From: Eulemur rufifrons
Lineage: Eukaryota > Chordata > Mammalia > Primates > Lemuridae
Direction: 5' to 3'
Assembly (NCBI RefSeq): GCF_041146395.1
Contig: NW_027182889.1
Coordinates: 62,001-126,000, forward strand
DNA length: 64,000 bases
Shown: piece after piece, positions 25,907-37,437 of the stretch
Position numbering within the stretch: position 1 is the first letter of the stretch
How the letters are laid out: each line of letters opens with the position of its first letter
Position numbers and translations under genes: made by a program
Notes under the pieces: model-generated
What the model was told of the DNA's origin: nothing
Databases searched by the model: none
The model's input: the letters and a program-made list of their open reading frames with translations, nothing else

Positions 25907-26227
25907 TGTTGCTACGGTTTGAATGTCTGCCCTGCTGGCACTTAACCCCCAGCGAACCAGGACGTATGATTCGGCCTTCGCGAGGCGAGGAGGATTAGGT
26001 GAGGCTGTGAGGGCGGGGCCGTCCTGGCGCTCCAAGTGGAGGACGGGGACCTGGCCGCCACTCAGCCCCTGGCCCGGTGCCGCCTCGGGACTCTGCAGGG
26101 TCCTCCCCAGGGCAGTGCCTGACCTTGGACGTCCCAGCCTCCAGAGCCACGAGAAATAAATTCCTTGTCTTTGTAAGTTACCCAGCCTCAGGTATTCGGC
26201 TGTAACAACGGAAAATGAACTAAAACA
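25907..26227 (+). mobile_element. Solo MaLR LTR (MST/MLT1-like), 321 bp
   Basis: Starts tgttgctacggtttgaatgt and contains 'ccagagccacgagaaataaa' with the polyadenylation region. It ends 'gtaacaacggaaaatgaact aaaaca'. Flanks attagc (25901-25906) and atttgc (26228-26233) look like a diverged target duplication. No internal ERV sequence adjoins, so it is a solo LTR. Confidence 0.88.
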
Positions 26228-26522
26228 ATTTGCTTTGCTGTACCTCATAAACTGCGTTTCCAAAATACTCCAGGACATCAAATATAACAGACAAGAAAAT
26301 GATGTTTACTTCAACAAGTCTCACATGCAAAGGCCTCTCTCTGGTACCAAAGCGTTTCTGCCCAGGCCTGGCAAACCCTCCTTTCCCAGGCAAAGACAGT
26401 CATCGCGCCTTCTGTGTCACAGAGCAGCACCGAACTGACCGTCAGTCAGGTCACAGCAGGGAGAGAACTGGCCGAGAGTTTATTTCTCACGCGTGTCTCC
26501 ACTGCCAGCTGTTAACACTTAC

Positions 26523-26620
26523 TGAGCAAAGCTTTTTCTGCTTCAAATTTTAAAATCCCAAAGTACTTAAAACATCACTGCCAGAGTCCTCAGCTAATCG
26601 ATGATCCTGAAACAGGTGAT
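26523..26620 (-). other. Candidate exon (minus strand), unidentified
   Basis: Read on the minus strand: acceptor-like 'tctgtgctctgtttcag' then an open frame DHLFQDHRLAEDSGSDV with a stop at LSTLGF, and a strong donor GCTCA|GTAAGTGTT at the end. A second acceptor (cacctgtttcag) lies 14 bases in. It could be a terminal coding plus UTR exon or a non-coding exon; chance is quite possible. Confidence 0.25.
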
Positions 26621-27147
26621 CTGAAACAGAGCACAGAAATGCTATCTGCCTCCACAAAACACACGGCAGATGCGGACCGCTGGAGAGCCCTTCTTTATTT
26701 TTAGTGAGGACGGAGTGAGATGCCCACGGCAGCCGTTTCCCATGCGATCCAACCACACGGACTCCCAGGGAATCGGGGGCTGGCCTGCTGGGACGCTGCC
26801 TGGGGGAGCAGGAAGTCCCCGCCTCCCGCACCGAGGAGCCTCTCACGGCAGGGCCCCACCCCTGCCGGCCCCACCCCTGCCGCACGCAGGCGGCGCTGTG
26901 CCCTCACTGCTCCTGCTGATGGTGCAGGCTGATCCCACACTCAGCCCTGGCCACTGGCCACAGTGTCACCAATGGCAGAGCCTCTCGGGTCGGCGTCCCA
27001 CCACGAAGGCTGCCGCCCACCTGTGCTGCCAGCCACCTGCACATCCGAGTCGCAGAGCCAGCAGGTGGGGTCTGCCCGCAGCGCACACCGCCGTGCCGAG
27101 ACGGACGGCAGCCATCGCCTTCTTCTGCAAAAGCTGCAAAACCCTAA

Positions 27148-27369
<222 letters not shown>

Positions 27370-27952
27370 TAATTACTTGATAAATACACTAATATCTATA
27401 ATCAATATTTAAGTTGCACACATGAAATTCTGAAAAAGTATATACCATAAACCTTACAAAATTTAAAAGATTAAAGGACCACACAGATCTGCTTTGTTCC
27501 CTGCACTAGCCGTCGGTGCTTTCAGGAATTTCATCTCCCTGACGGAGACGGCAGCACCACGGCACCGAGTCGGAACTGCAGCACACCGTGGGTTCCCGCA
27601 AACCTGCGCGGCCGCGGCCTCCAGGAACAGAATGCCCCAGCCCCTGCTCCCTCGGTGTGAAAACCCCTGACCCACCCCAGCACTGACTGGGCTCCAGCAT
27701 CCTCACTGGGCACCTGCTTCTTCCTGTCAGTCTGAAACCCCGATGCCATACGCCCCCCTCCTCCCCCAGAAGCCCCGCACAGCCGCAGGGCACGGGTGTG
27801 CCTGGGGCCTCGGCGCCCTCGGAGCTGCTCCAGGGAGGAGGCCCGGGGACCTGGGGGGAGACGCCCAGACCAGCCGCACGTCTCGGCGTCAGCAGGACAC
27901 AGGGCAGCACACCGTCTCGTCCAGGTCAAACGACCATTCTCAGATAAGCTAC

Positions 27953-28051
27953 CTTCAAAAATGAGGGTTTGTGTGGACTCATCTCGTTTATGTTCCACAG
28001 TTCCATCTCCCAAGCATTAACAAGTGTCATCTTCCTTGGCTGTGACAAAAT
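27953..28051 (-). other. Candidate exon (minus strand), 99 bp, unidentified
   Basis: On the minus strand a good acceptor (gattctggactgtttcag) precedes 99 bases that are open in the first phase: ILSQPRKMTLVNAWEM... ending PSFLK, then donor AAG|GTAGCT. Length is a multiple of 3, phase 0 at both ends. No family recognised. An alternative frame (TAKEDDTC, stop, GDGTVEHKRDES) also looks protein-like but is interrupted. Confidence 0.28.
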
Positions 28052-28059
28052 CTGAAACA

Positions 28060-29292
28060 GTCCAGAATCAGCTGGGAAGCGCCAGCCCCCGCCCCCCGCC
28101 CCCCAGGCTCTGCCTGGCAGCACCCAGGCCTCCCACTGGGAGGACGAGGCTCTGGGGGCGCAGGGCCTGCTGGCAGGGACAGCGGCTCAGGCAGACCTTC
28201 CTCCCCTGAAGCACCAGTCGACACACGGTCACCACTGCAAACGTGGCCTCCAAACTCAGGGGCCGAGAATCACAACGCTAAGAGCCTGAGGAGCCAGGGG
28301 AGCAGAAAGGTAAAGCCTGAGTTGGGGAGATCAGCACGACACGGTGAAAACCGTCTCGCTCTGCGCGAGACCTTCACCACCACCCGCCTCTACAGACGCG
28401 CAGAGGCTCAGCCAGCCCTCCCGGAAAAGGAGGGTGACAGGCAGCGTGAGAGGAGGCCCCCGCAAACCCGGACGGACGTCCGGGCTGCAGGGAGGATGGC
28501 GTGGAGTCTGGGAGGACTCTTCACACCTGCCTCATCGAACACGCCGTGAGCTTTGTTACAAGGTGCAACTTTCAACATGAGATCCATTCTTTTTTGCCCA
28601 ATGTAACACGTGTGTTAACAAATATGAGTTAACTAAGGAATCTTTGTCTTAACCTTTTGAAATGCCCACTCCCTTTTCTTCCCCTACTGAAACCACCACG
28701 AGACAGCGGAAACGCAGTCTTTCAGGACCGGGCACACAGTCCGGCTCGCGGGACGCAGGGCGCCCTCTGTCGGCCAGAGGCCACCCTGCGGCACCGCGCA
28801 CAGCCAGCCTGGCCTGGCCGACGAGGAGCAAAACCAAAGACTGGGCTAAAGAAATGCAGAAGCTCTACTCAGAGTGAAACCCGAAAGGCACAGTTACAAA
28901 ATACAGTGGACAGTGCTGAGGCCTGCATGGAACGTAATTCTTGGTAAATGCCGCCCAAACCCAAGTTAGGAAAACACAACTATAAGTATTTTATTAAAAA
29001 AACAGTATTTCCAGATGAAAGAATTCTGATCAGAAATATGTAGATTTTCATTCACAGTTTTTTCCTCCCTTCTACAGTCTGAAGCATTCTCTAAATTCAC
29101 CCTGTAATTTGACAATGCATACAAATTTGCTATTAATGCTTAAATGCTAGCCATGGATTAAGATTTCATCTCACAAAGTTCTGAAATCCCTAAAGGAAAA
29201 AAACCTTGTTCACGATTCTGTATCCAGAATTTAGGAAAAAACAACCCAAATTTTCTTTGCATTGTGTTAAATGCAGATACAATCTCCGTATC
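28060..29292. other. Unique sequence, nothing recognised
   Basis: GC-rich to 28560, then A/T-richer to the Alu. No repeat or exon supported. Confidence 0.4.
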
Positions 29293-29306
29293 AAGCCTAG
29301 CTCACT

Positions 29307-29634
29307 GGCCGGGCGTGGTGGCTCACGCCTGTAATTCCAGCACTTTGGGAGGCCGAGGCGGGAGAATGGATTGAGGTCAGGAGTTCGAGACCAGCCTGAG
29401 TAAGAGCAAGACCCCATCTCTACCAAAGATAGAAAAGAAAAAAAAAAATTAGCCGGGAGTGGTGGCACATGCCTGTTATTCTCAGCCACTCGGGAGGCTG
29501 GGGCAGGAGGATCGCTTGAGCCCAGGAGTTTGAGGTTGCTGTGAGCTAGGCTGATGCCATGGCACTCTAGCCCAGGCAATAGAGGGGGACTCTGTTAAAA
29601 AAAAAAAAAAAAAAAAAGCCCCACGAAAGAAAGA
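29307..29634 (+). mobile_element. Alu, plus strand, perfect 14-bp TSD
   Basis: ggccgggcgtggtggctcac to A tail. The duplication aagcctagctcact lies at 29293-29306 and 29635-29648. Carries strepsirrhine-like 'gctaggctgatgcca'. Confidence 0.96.
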
Positions 29635-29649
29635 AAGCCTAGCTCACTA

Positions 29650-31415
29650 TTCACGTACACCTCGCACACCCCACACGCTCCTTTCCATGTGTGTCCCAAG
29701 ACCACCCCCTGCGGCAGGCTGGGAAACAGGCCGCAGGGTCCTGGGACTTGTGTCACACAGAGGTGAAGCCCCTTTCTCCAGCCCAGAGGGTCCTGCCACC
29801 TCCACCTGTGCCCTCATGAACACCTGGGTACCACATGGTGCTAGGCTAAGACATGAGAGACCCTCGCCCCAAACCACCAGCCTACTACAGCCTCATGAGT
29901 GACCCCACGCACAACCAGCAGAAAAAAACACCCAGGCAACATAAGAATTATGAGAAATAAAAAATCATTGTTATCTTGATATTACATTTGGGCATAGTTC
30001 TATTACACCATAATAAGCAACTGATCAACATTCCATTCTGGATAAGAACTATTTGCAACACAGATGAGATGCTCCTTAAACATACTGAACTCTGAGCATA
30101 GTCTTTAAATGGGTCTTTCTTCCCAATTTGCCCTTAAAATGGCACTGAGTGTGGTGGTCAGAGCCCACAGCACACTGACGCTGCCTGTGAGACTGAAAAC
30201 ACTACTCAGAATTACAGTCTTATCTTGGCCCCAAGAAATACAGGCCTTTGTCAGCACCTGCCACCTCCAGCACATCACACCCACCTTACGCGCAAAACGC
30301 CTGGCAAGTCAGACGGCCCAGAGAAGAGAACATCAAATGCTGAATTCCTGTAGAATCCTTTACTGTGAATCAAAATGAATAGCATTATGTTAACCTTCAA
30401 GTTTTGGCATGGAAATCATATTCTGTTTCCTAAACTTTTTGGAGGATGTTGTGAAGTTTTATAAGAGACAAGTCTAGAAGTCAAAATAATCAAGACAATA
30501 AAATGCCCTCAAAGGTGACAAGAATCTCCTTCCTTCGTGGCAGAGCCCACTTGCATTCCTGCCTGCCAGGTGGTTAACTCAGTTCTTTCAACAGCCCTCT
30601 CCGAGCGACACAAGGCACTGGCTGGACCACGGAATTCCCCAGGTGCTGGAGAAAGGACGAGGACTTCCAGAGCAGACAACAGGGTTCTGGAGAAATGATA
30701 TGGAAACGGAATTTCAGAAGCCCCAGGATTATACTTGATAAAACACATACTCGTGAACCCCAGGGCATCTTATCGTATATTCTAAAACCTCAGTGCTTGG
30801 ATCCTAAAGCTCACTTGATTAATGATGTCTCATCACAACTCGGCAGGTCATAAAAGACCCAAGCAGACTTCAAAGGTCAGAGAGCGTAAAGCTGAAATAC
30901 TCGGGAGGATGCACAACACGGAACACAGCCCTCCCTGGCTACAGACCGCGCTGCGGAAATGCTGCAATGGAGAAGTGGCTCCAGGGTGTTCTGAAACTTG
31001 CTTCCAAGCCCGTGAGTCTCACGCGAGCCTGAACGATGGAGACAGAGGTGTGTTCACTAGGGAGAGGCAAAACAACAGCACGGCGCCTGCCGTCTGAGGC
31101 CCAGGGAAACCACCTGTCTTTCAGGACAAATCCATTTCAACGCGCCCACAACCAGCGGACTGTAATTAACTAAAGACTGAAGCCCTCTTGTCTTCCCTGA
31201 CCCAAGCTGTGCCCTGTATGTGCCACGTGGGTGCTGGACACGCTCTAGCCCAAGGTAGGCAGTGAATGGGACACAGTCCCAGACTCCACCTCGAAGGTGG
31301 CCTCTGTGGAGTACATGAAGTCCAGCTTCTGGGGACGCCAGGGACCTGTTCTAGAAAGGGCCAGATGACACACCTTGGGCTTCTCGGACACATCTGCTTT
31401 GTTGTTGCTATAGCT
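29650..31415. other. Unique sequence, nothing recognised
   Basis: No repeat, RNA gene or exon that I can support. Short overlapping frames only. Confidence 0.4.
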
Positions 31416-31585
31416 GGCCAGGCACGGTGGCGCATGCCTATAATCCTAACACTTTCAGAGGCTGAGGCAGGAGGATGGCTTGAGCCCAGGAGTGTGAGGT
31501 TGCTGTGAGCGAGGCTGACGCCACGGCACTCTAGCCCGGGCAACAGAGTAAGACTGTCTCAAAAAAAAAAAAAAAAAAAAAAAAA
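31416..31585 (+). mobile_element. Alu monomer, plus strand
   Basis: Left-arm start (ggccaggcacggtggcgc) joined directly to right-arm end ('gcgaggctgacgccacgg') and a 25-base A tail: a chimeric single-unit Alu lacking the middle. Confidence 0.9.
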
Positions 31586-32119
31586 GATGTCTCATATTAC
31601 TTTAAAATACTAAAATCAAAATTTTTGAAAGAAAGAAAATTTTTAAAAAACATAAACAAGCGAGGGAAGAGAAAACAAAACCGAGCTGCAAATGGTGGTA
31701 AACGCTGAAACTGGGGACACAGAGCACCACTCTCGGGTTTGGGGACGGTGTGAAAATATGCCCCAGGGAAGGTAAACCAAGGTTTCAGTGTCCTCTGCGC
31801 AGTCAGGAGGTCGCCCTGCCCCGGCGCTTGCGGCAGGGCACTTCCCACAGTCCACGGTGCCCACTCCCCCAGCTGCCACGCCACCTCTCCCTGGACGCTG
31901 CCCTGGGCCACCCAGCCAATCCAGAGAGTGACGTGCTGGGGTGCACTGCCACCCCTCGTCCCTGAGGAAGGCGCAGGAAGCACAGCAAGTGTCTTCATCA
32001 CAAGAGAAGAATTTCCAAGTCACCACTGTCACTGCCACAGAGAACTCTCCGGCAAGTCACACACTTCTGGGGAGTGGCCCCGTGACAATAATGGGAGCAA
32101 TAAAAAGGCCCTGACGATC

Positions 32120-32200
32120 ACCCAGTCCGGCTGAAGAGTTAAGGGACTTTCCCAAGGTCATGGAGCAAGTTAATGGCTGAACTTGGGCCAAAAAAACCCA
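32120..32200 (+). mobile_element. MIR SINE fragment
   Basis: 'gagttaagggactttcccaa' followed by 'ggtcatggagcaagttaatg' is the MIR core order. Confidence 0.75.
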
Positions 32201-33589
32201 CTCATCCAAAATCATTCCAAAGTAAGACGTAGGCTGTGCGGTGAGGGCAACGTCCATCGTGTCCCCACGAGGCCCCGGGCCGGAATGACCCTGACAGCTA
32301 CAGCCTGCTGTCCACACATGAAGATTGCTTCCAAAACCCAGGTTTCTGGTCTGGGCGAGGTCTGCAGGGAGGCTGGGCGGTCACTCTCCAGCCCACGCGT
32401 GTGCACGGCCTGCGCCACAGGGAAGCCATGCTCTGCAGAGCCGGCGCTGGGTGGGAGGCTAAGCAGTGCACAGCGTCAGAGAAACCAACTTTTCAAGAGA
32501 AAACACTGGCCCGTGACCGAGACCAACACCTCGAGTTCATATTCCCATGAGCTGCTGTGCTTTGCAAAGTCGAAGCACCGTGTGACTCTAACACGTGACC
32601 AAGACCCACGGAAGACTGGGAGAAGCGCCCACATGCCGAGTGCACCCCCACATCCTTCTCTCCTACCTACCAAGGACCACCCGGAAGCCCGGTGCCCAGG
32701 ACACCCAGCACAGGCCGTAGGCGCAGTGACAACGCTGGCAGTCACTGTGTGTTTCAGAAAACTAAACGAGCCCAAAGACGCAGACAGGGGGCCTGAGACC
32801 TGGCAGGTGGTCCGCGTGCAACAGGGTCTCAGGTGACACCGAGGGGGCGGGGGCCCCGGACCAGTCGGCCTCTCCAGAAACGCCTGGCAGCCACAACACC
32901 ACAACCACAAGGAACATCCTCCTCTTCCTCCCCCACAGAAAGGCAGCGGGTCTCACCCTCCTCTGCCACCCTGGGCTCCTGTCCTGGCAGGTCCTGCAGG
33001 CGGACGCAGAGCCACCAGGCCAGCCCAAGACTCCCCTCCTCCACCCTCTGGCAGAAAGGCTGAGCGGGGAGTCTACGGAGGCGCCCAAGGACAAGGGTCT
33101 CTGAGAAGGGGAGCAGGACAGTGGCCACCATCGCCTGTCACCACATCTGACCCGAGACACCAGTCCTGCTGCCTGCTGGGACCCCATGCGAATGTGATGC
33201 TTTCCCCAAACCCCACCTCCATTCCAGCTCCACCATCCCCCTCATCCCTGCCCCGAACTGCCGTGCTGTCTCCAGGTCCTCTTCCCCGGGGCCCTGCTCC
33301 CTGCCCAGCTAGCTCACCCGCTCCCTCCACCCACGATTAATGCACAAAAAGGTCCCCAAACCTCTTCCAGACCCTCCCCAAAGCCACACTCCTTTCCTGA
33401 CCTCTTTCCTCTGAACCTCTAGCAGTCCTGTGTACATCTCACTTCGTGAACTCTGAGAACCTGAGACCATAGAAAATAATTAATGCAGCCCTTTTATTTA
33501 GAAAGGGCCCCCCAAAAGAGAGCCCTGATGGCTGCTGGGTGAGAAAGGTCCTGGCCGTCAGCCGGTGTCTGCAGGGCCACACGCTGCGG
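32201..33589. other. Unique GC-rich sequence, possible L2 at 33280-33440
   Basis: No gene recognised. 'tcctttcctgacctctttcc' and 'tctgaacctctagca' near 33390-33425 resemble L2 3' sequence but the match is short. Confidence 0.4.
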
Positions 33590-34992
33590 CCCTCACTGGC
33601 CCCTCCTCTGCTGCCTGAGCCCCGACTGCACGCTGGGGAGCACGGCGAGGCCCTCACCGCCCCCTCCTCTGCTGCCTGCGCCCCAACTGCACGCTGGGGA
33701 GCACGGCAAGGCCCTCACCGCCCCCTCCTCTGCTGCCTGCGCCCCGACTGCACGCTGGGGAGCACGGCAAGGCCCTCACCGCCCCCTCCTCTGCTGCCTG
33801 CGCCCCGACTGCACGCTGGGGAGCACGGCCAGGCCCTCATCGCCCCCTCCTCTGCTGCCTGCGCCCCGACTGCACGCTGGGGAGCACGGCAAGGCCCTCA
33901 CCGCCCCCTCCTCTGCTGCCTACGCCCCGACTGCACGCTGGGGAGCACGGCGAGGCCCTCACCGCCCCCTCCTCTGCTGCCTGCGCCCCGACTGCATGCT
34001 GGGGAGCATGGCCAGGCCCTCACTGCCCCCTCCTCTGCTGCCTGCACCCCGACTGCACGCTGGGGAGCACGGCCAGGCCCTCACCGCCCCCTCCTCTGCT
34101 GCCTGCGCCCCGACTGCACGCTGGGGAGCACGGCCAGGCCCTCACCGCCCCCTCCTCTGCTGCCTGCGCCCCGACTGCACGCTGGGGAGCACGGCCAGGC
34201 CCTCACCGCCCCCTCCTCTGCTGCCTGCGCCCCGACTGCACGCTGGGGAGCACGGCGAGGCCCTCACCGTCCCCTCCTCTGCTGCCTGCGCCCCGACTGC
34301 ACGCTGGGGAGCACGGCCAGGCCCTCACCGCCCCCTCCTCTGCTGCCTGCGCCCCGACTGCACGCTGGGGAGCACGGCCAGGCCCTCACCGCCCCCTCCT
34401 CTGCTGCCTGCGCCCCGACTGCACGCTGGGGAGCACGGCCAGGCCCTCACTGACCCCTCCTCTGCTGCCTGCGCCCCGACTGCACGCTGGGGAGCACGGC
34501 CAGGCCCTCACTGACCCCTCCTCTGCTGCCTGCGCCCCGACTGCATGCTGGGGAGCACGGCGAGGCCCTCACTGCCCCCTCCTCTGCTGCCTGCGCCCCG
34601 ACTGCATGCTGGGGAGCACGGCGAGGCCCTCACTGCCCCCTCCTCTGCTGCCTGCGCCCCGACTGCATGCTGGGGAGCACGGCGAGGCCCTCACTGCCCC
34701 CTCCTCTGCTGCCTGCGCCCCGACTGCATGCTGGGGAGCACGGCGAGGCCCTCACTGCCCCCTCCTCTGCTGCCTGCGCCCCGACTGCACGCTGGGGAGC
34801 ACGGCAAGGCCCTCACTGTCCCCTCCTCTGCTGCCTGCACCCCGACTGCACACTGGGGAGCACGGCCAGGCCCTCACCGCCCCCTCCTCTGCTGCCTGCG
34901 CCCCGACTGCACACTGGGGAGCACGGCGAGGCCCTCACTGCCCCCTCCTCTGCTGCCTGCGCCCCGACTGCACGCTGGGGAGCACGGCAAGG
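33590..34992 (+). repeat. 61-bp minisatellite, 23 units
   Basis: The unit starts ccctcaccgccccctcctct and ends gagcacggcaagg. It begins at 33590 and ends at 34992: 1403 bases is exactly 23 x 61. Variable sites are caccg/cactg, gcacgc/gcatgc/gcacac and acggcAagg/acggcCagg/acggcGagg. Four successive units (about 34541-34735) share the gcatgc plus cggcgagg pair, a sign of local duplication. Since 61 leaves remainder 1 on division by 3, translation cycles through all three frames, giving a 61-residue super-repeat. The plus strand lacks stops until a cactgacc variant creates TGA. The open frame is therefore an artefact. Confidence 0.98.
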
Positions 34993-35067
34993 CTGACGCC
35001 AGGCTGTGTTTCACCCTCATCCGCAGAGCCGGAGTGGGGAGAACACTGAAGTGTCAGTAAACAGCAG

Positions 35068-35428
<361 letters not shown>

Positions 35429-35429
35429 A

Positions 35430-35908
35430 CCAGCAGGGAGAAGGCGTGCTGCAAGAGACAAAATGTTAACTAATTTTACTGGTAATTTCCTTTACCTTCT
35501 CCCATCACTGTGGTATCTCTTATTATACATCCTTTACGCACGACAGTCCTTTTTAAAAATATCAATATAAGACTTTGAAAGACTCCATGAGAGAATTCAT
35601 ACTTGAATGCCTCCGACAGCCCCTGGATTTAATGAATTAACTCCTCTCCTGTGCTGCCAGGGTGCAGCGTCTACAGAGCATCCTTAGGAGAACTGGGAAA
35701 ATAATCATCGTTTTTATAATTTCCTGTGTTCTGTGACTCAGACGAGAAATCTCCTCTAGTGAGCATTAATACTAATTAAAGCACTTAATATTTATTGATA
35801 TTAATAAAAGCACTTTAACCTCTTCGCTCAGGTAAGGAACAGACAAAGGTAAGAATCACACACAGGTTCAGTAACTACATGACTAACACGCACACGCGCA
35901 TACGCACA
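35430..35908. other. A/T-rich unique sequence
   Basis: No repeat recognised. Ends at the Tigger1 5' terminal repeat. Confidence 0.4.
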
Positions 35909-35967
35909 CAGCTGACCCCTGAACAACACAGGTCTGGACTGCACGCATCCACGTACATGTGAGGGGA

Positions 35968-36308
35968 TTTTTTGTTTTGTTTTGTTTTGTTTTTTGAGAC
36001 AGAGTCTCACTCTGTTGCCTGGACTAGAGTGCCGAGGCGTCAGCCTAGCTCACAGCAACCTCCAACTCCTGGGCTCAAGCATCCTCCTGCCTCAGCCTCC
36101 CGAGTAGCTGGGACTACAGGCATGCGCCCCAAGGCCTGGCTAATTTTATATATATATGTTTTTAGTTGTCCAGATAATTTCTATTTTTTCAATAGAGACG
36201 GGGTCTCGCTCTTGCTCAGGCTGGTCTCGAACTCCTGAGCTCAAACAATCCGCCCGCTTCAGCCTCCCAGAGTGACAGGATTACAGGCGTGAGCCACCGT
36301 GCTCGGCC
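35968..36308 (-). mobile_element. Alu, minus strand, nested in Tigger1
   Basis: (TTTTG)n tail, 'gagacagagtctcactctg', strepsirrhine linker in reverse ('tttttagttgtccagataat'), ends 'gagccaccgtgctcggcc'. Flanked by a short 'atgtgag' duplication. Confidence 0.95.
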
Positions 36309-36783
36309 TATATGTGAGTTTTTCTCAATAAAATTATTGGAAAACCTTCTGGAGATTTGTGGCAACTTGAAACAAAACTCTCAAACAAGCCACATGACCT
36401 AGAAATACAGAAAAGTCTCGGAAAAAGGTATGTCTGAATACATACAATGATATGTAAATATTCATTTACTTTATCATTTACTACCATAAAATACACACAA
36501 GTCTATTACAAAAAGTTATCAAAACTTAATGCACATGAACAGACTGCACGGTGCCATATGCAGTCGAGAGAAATGTAAGTGAGTGTACAGATGCAATATT
36601 AAATCATAACTGCATAAAATTAACCGCAGTACCTCCAGTTCCAGTTCAGCCATCTCCTGTTGGTACCGCAGTGAGCGCAAACGTTACTAGTATCCGCTTT
36701 AAACGCCATGTGACACAAATCACCTCTGCCTGAGTGGTCTCTCTCTCCAATAACCTGGGCATTGCAGTAAAAAACAATCTTGC

Positions 36784-36950
36784 TGAAGCAGGGCACAGCG
36801 ACACACACCTGTAGTCCCAGCTACTCGGGAGGCTGAAGCAGGAGGATTGCTGGAGCCCAGGAGTTGGAGGCTGCTGTGAGCTACGATGACACCACTGCAC
36901 TGGCAACAGAGCAAAACCCTGTCTTCAAAACCAAAAACAAACAACCAAAA
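36784..36950 (+). mobile_element. Alu monomer nested in Tigger1
   Basis: 'gcagggcacagcgacacac' to 'aacaaacaaccaaaa'; single-arm element with 'gctacgatgacaccactgca'. Confidence 0.88.
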
Positions 36951-37317
36951 CTCTTGCAGTTCTTGAGTACTTTGCATCGCATTTAGTGCAATATCACAAA
37001 CCTCGAATAACACTATGGGGCCTACACAAAGTGCCACGAGTGATCCCGGAGTGCTCCCGAGAGGCAGAGGGAACCACGGCGTCACAAACGCAGCCTGAGC
37101 TGCCTGACATGTGCTGTAGGGCTGCAGCTGCAGCTGCCACCATTGCAAGGTCAATCCAGCATAGGGACCATCATTTAAAAAAAAAAAAAAAAAGGTGTGA
37201 AGCCATCGGCTGCAGCTACACCAGCAGACATGAAAACTTTTGGCAAAATAACCTTTTTATCTCACGTTGAAATGCAGCTTTTATGTGGGTGCATAAAAGG
37301 CATAAAAAGGGCATACG

Positions 37318-37437
37318 GGCCTGGTGCAATGGCTGTAACCCCAGCACGATGGGAGGCCAAGGCAGGAGGTTCATTTAAGGCCAGGAATTCAAGACCACCC
37401 TGGGCAACACAGCTGAGACCCCATCTTTCTACAGTAT
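37318..37437 (+). mobile_element. Alu left-arm fragment nested in Tigger1
   Basis: 'gggcctggtgcaatggctgt' through 'aagaccaccctgggcaacac'. Diverged, older than the other Alus here. Confidence 0.82.

Noticed and set aside
33590..34992. CRISPR-like regular repeat
   Set aside because: No repeat/spacer alternation; contiguous minisatellite in a mammalian genome.
33539..35060. Long Pro/Ala-rich proteins (up to 304 codons) across the 61-bp array
   Set aside because: All frames are open because the unit lacks stops; period not divisible by 3; no splice or start context.
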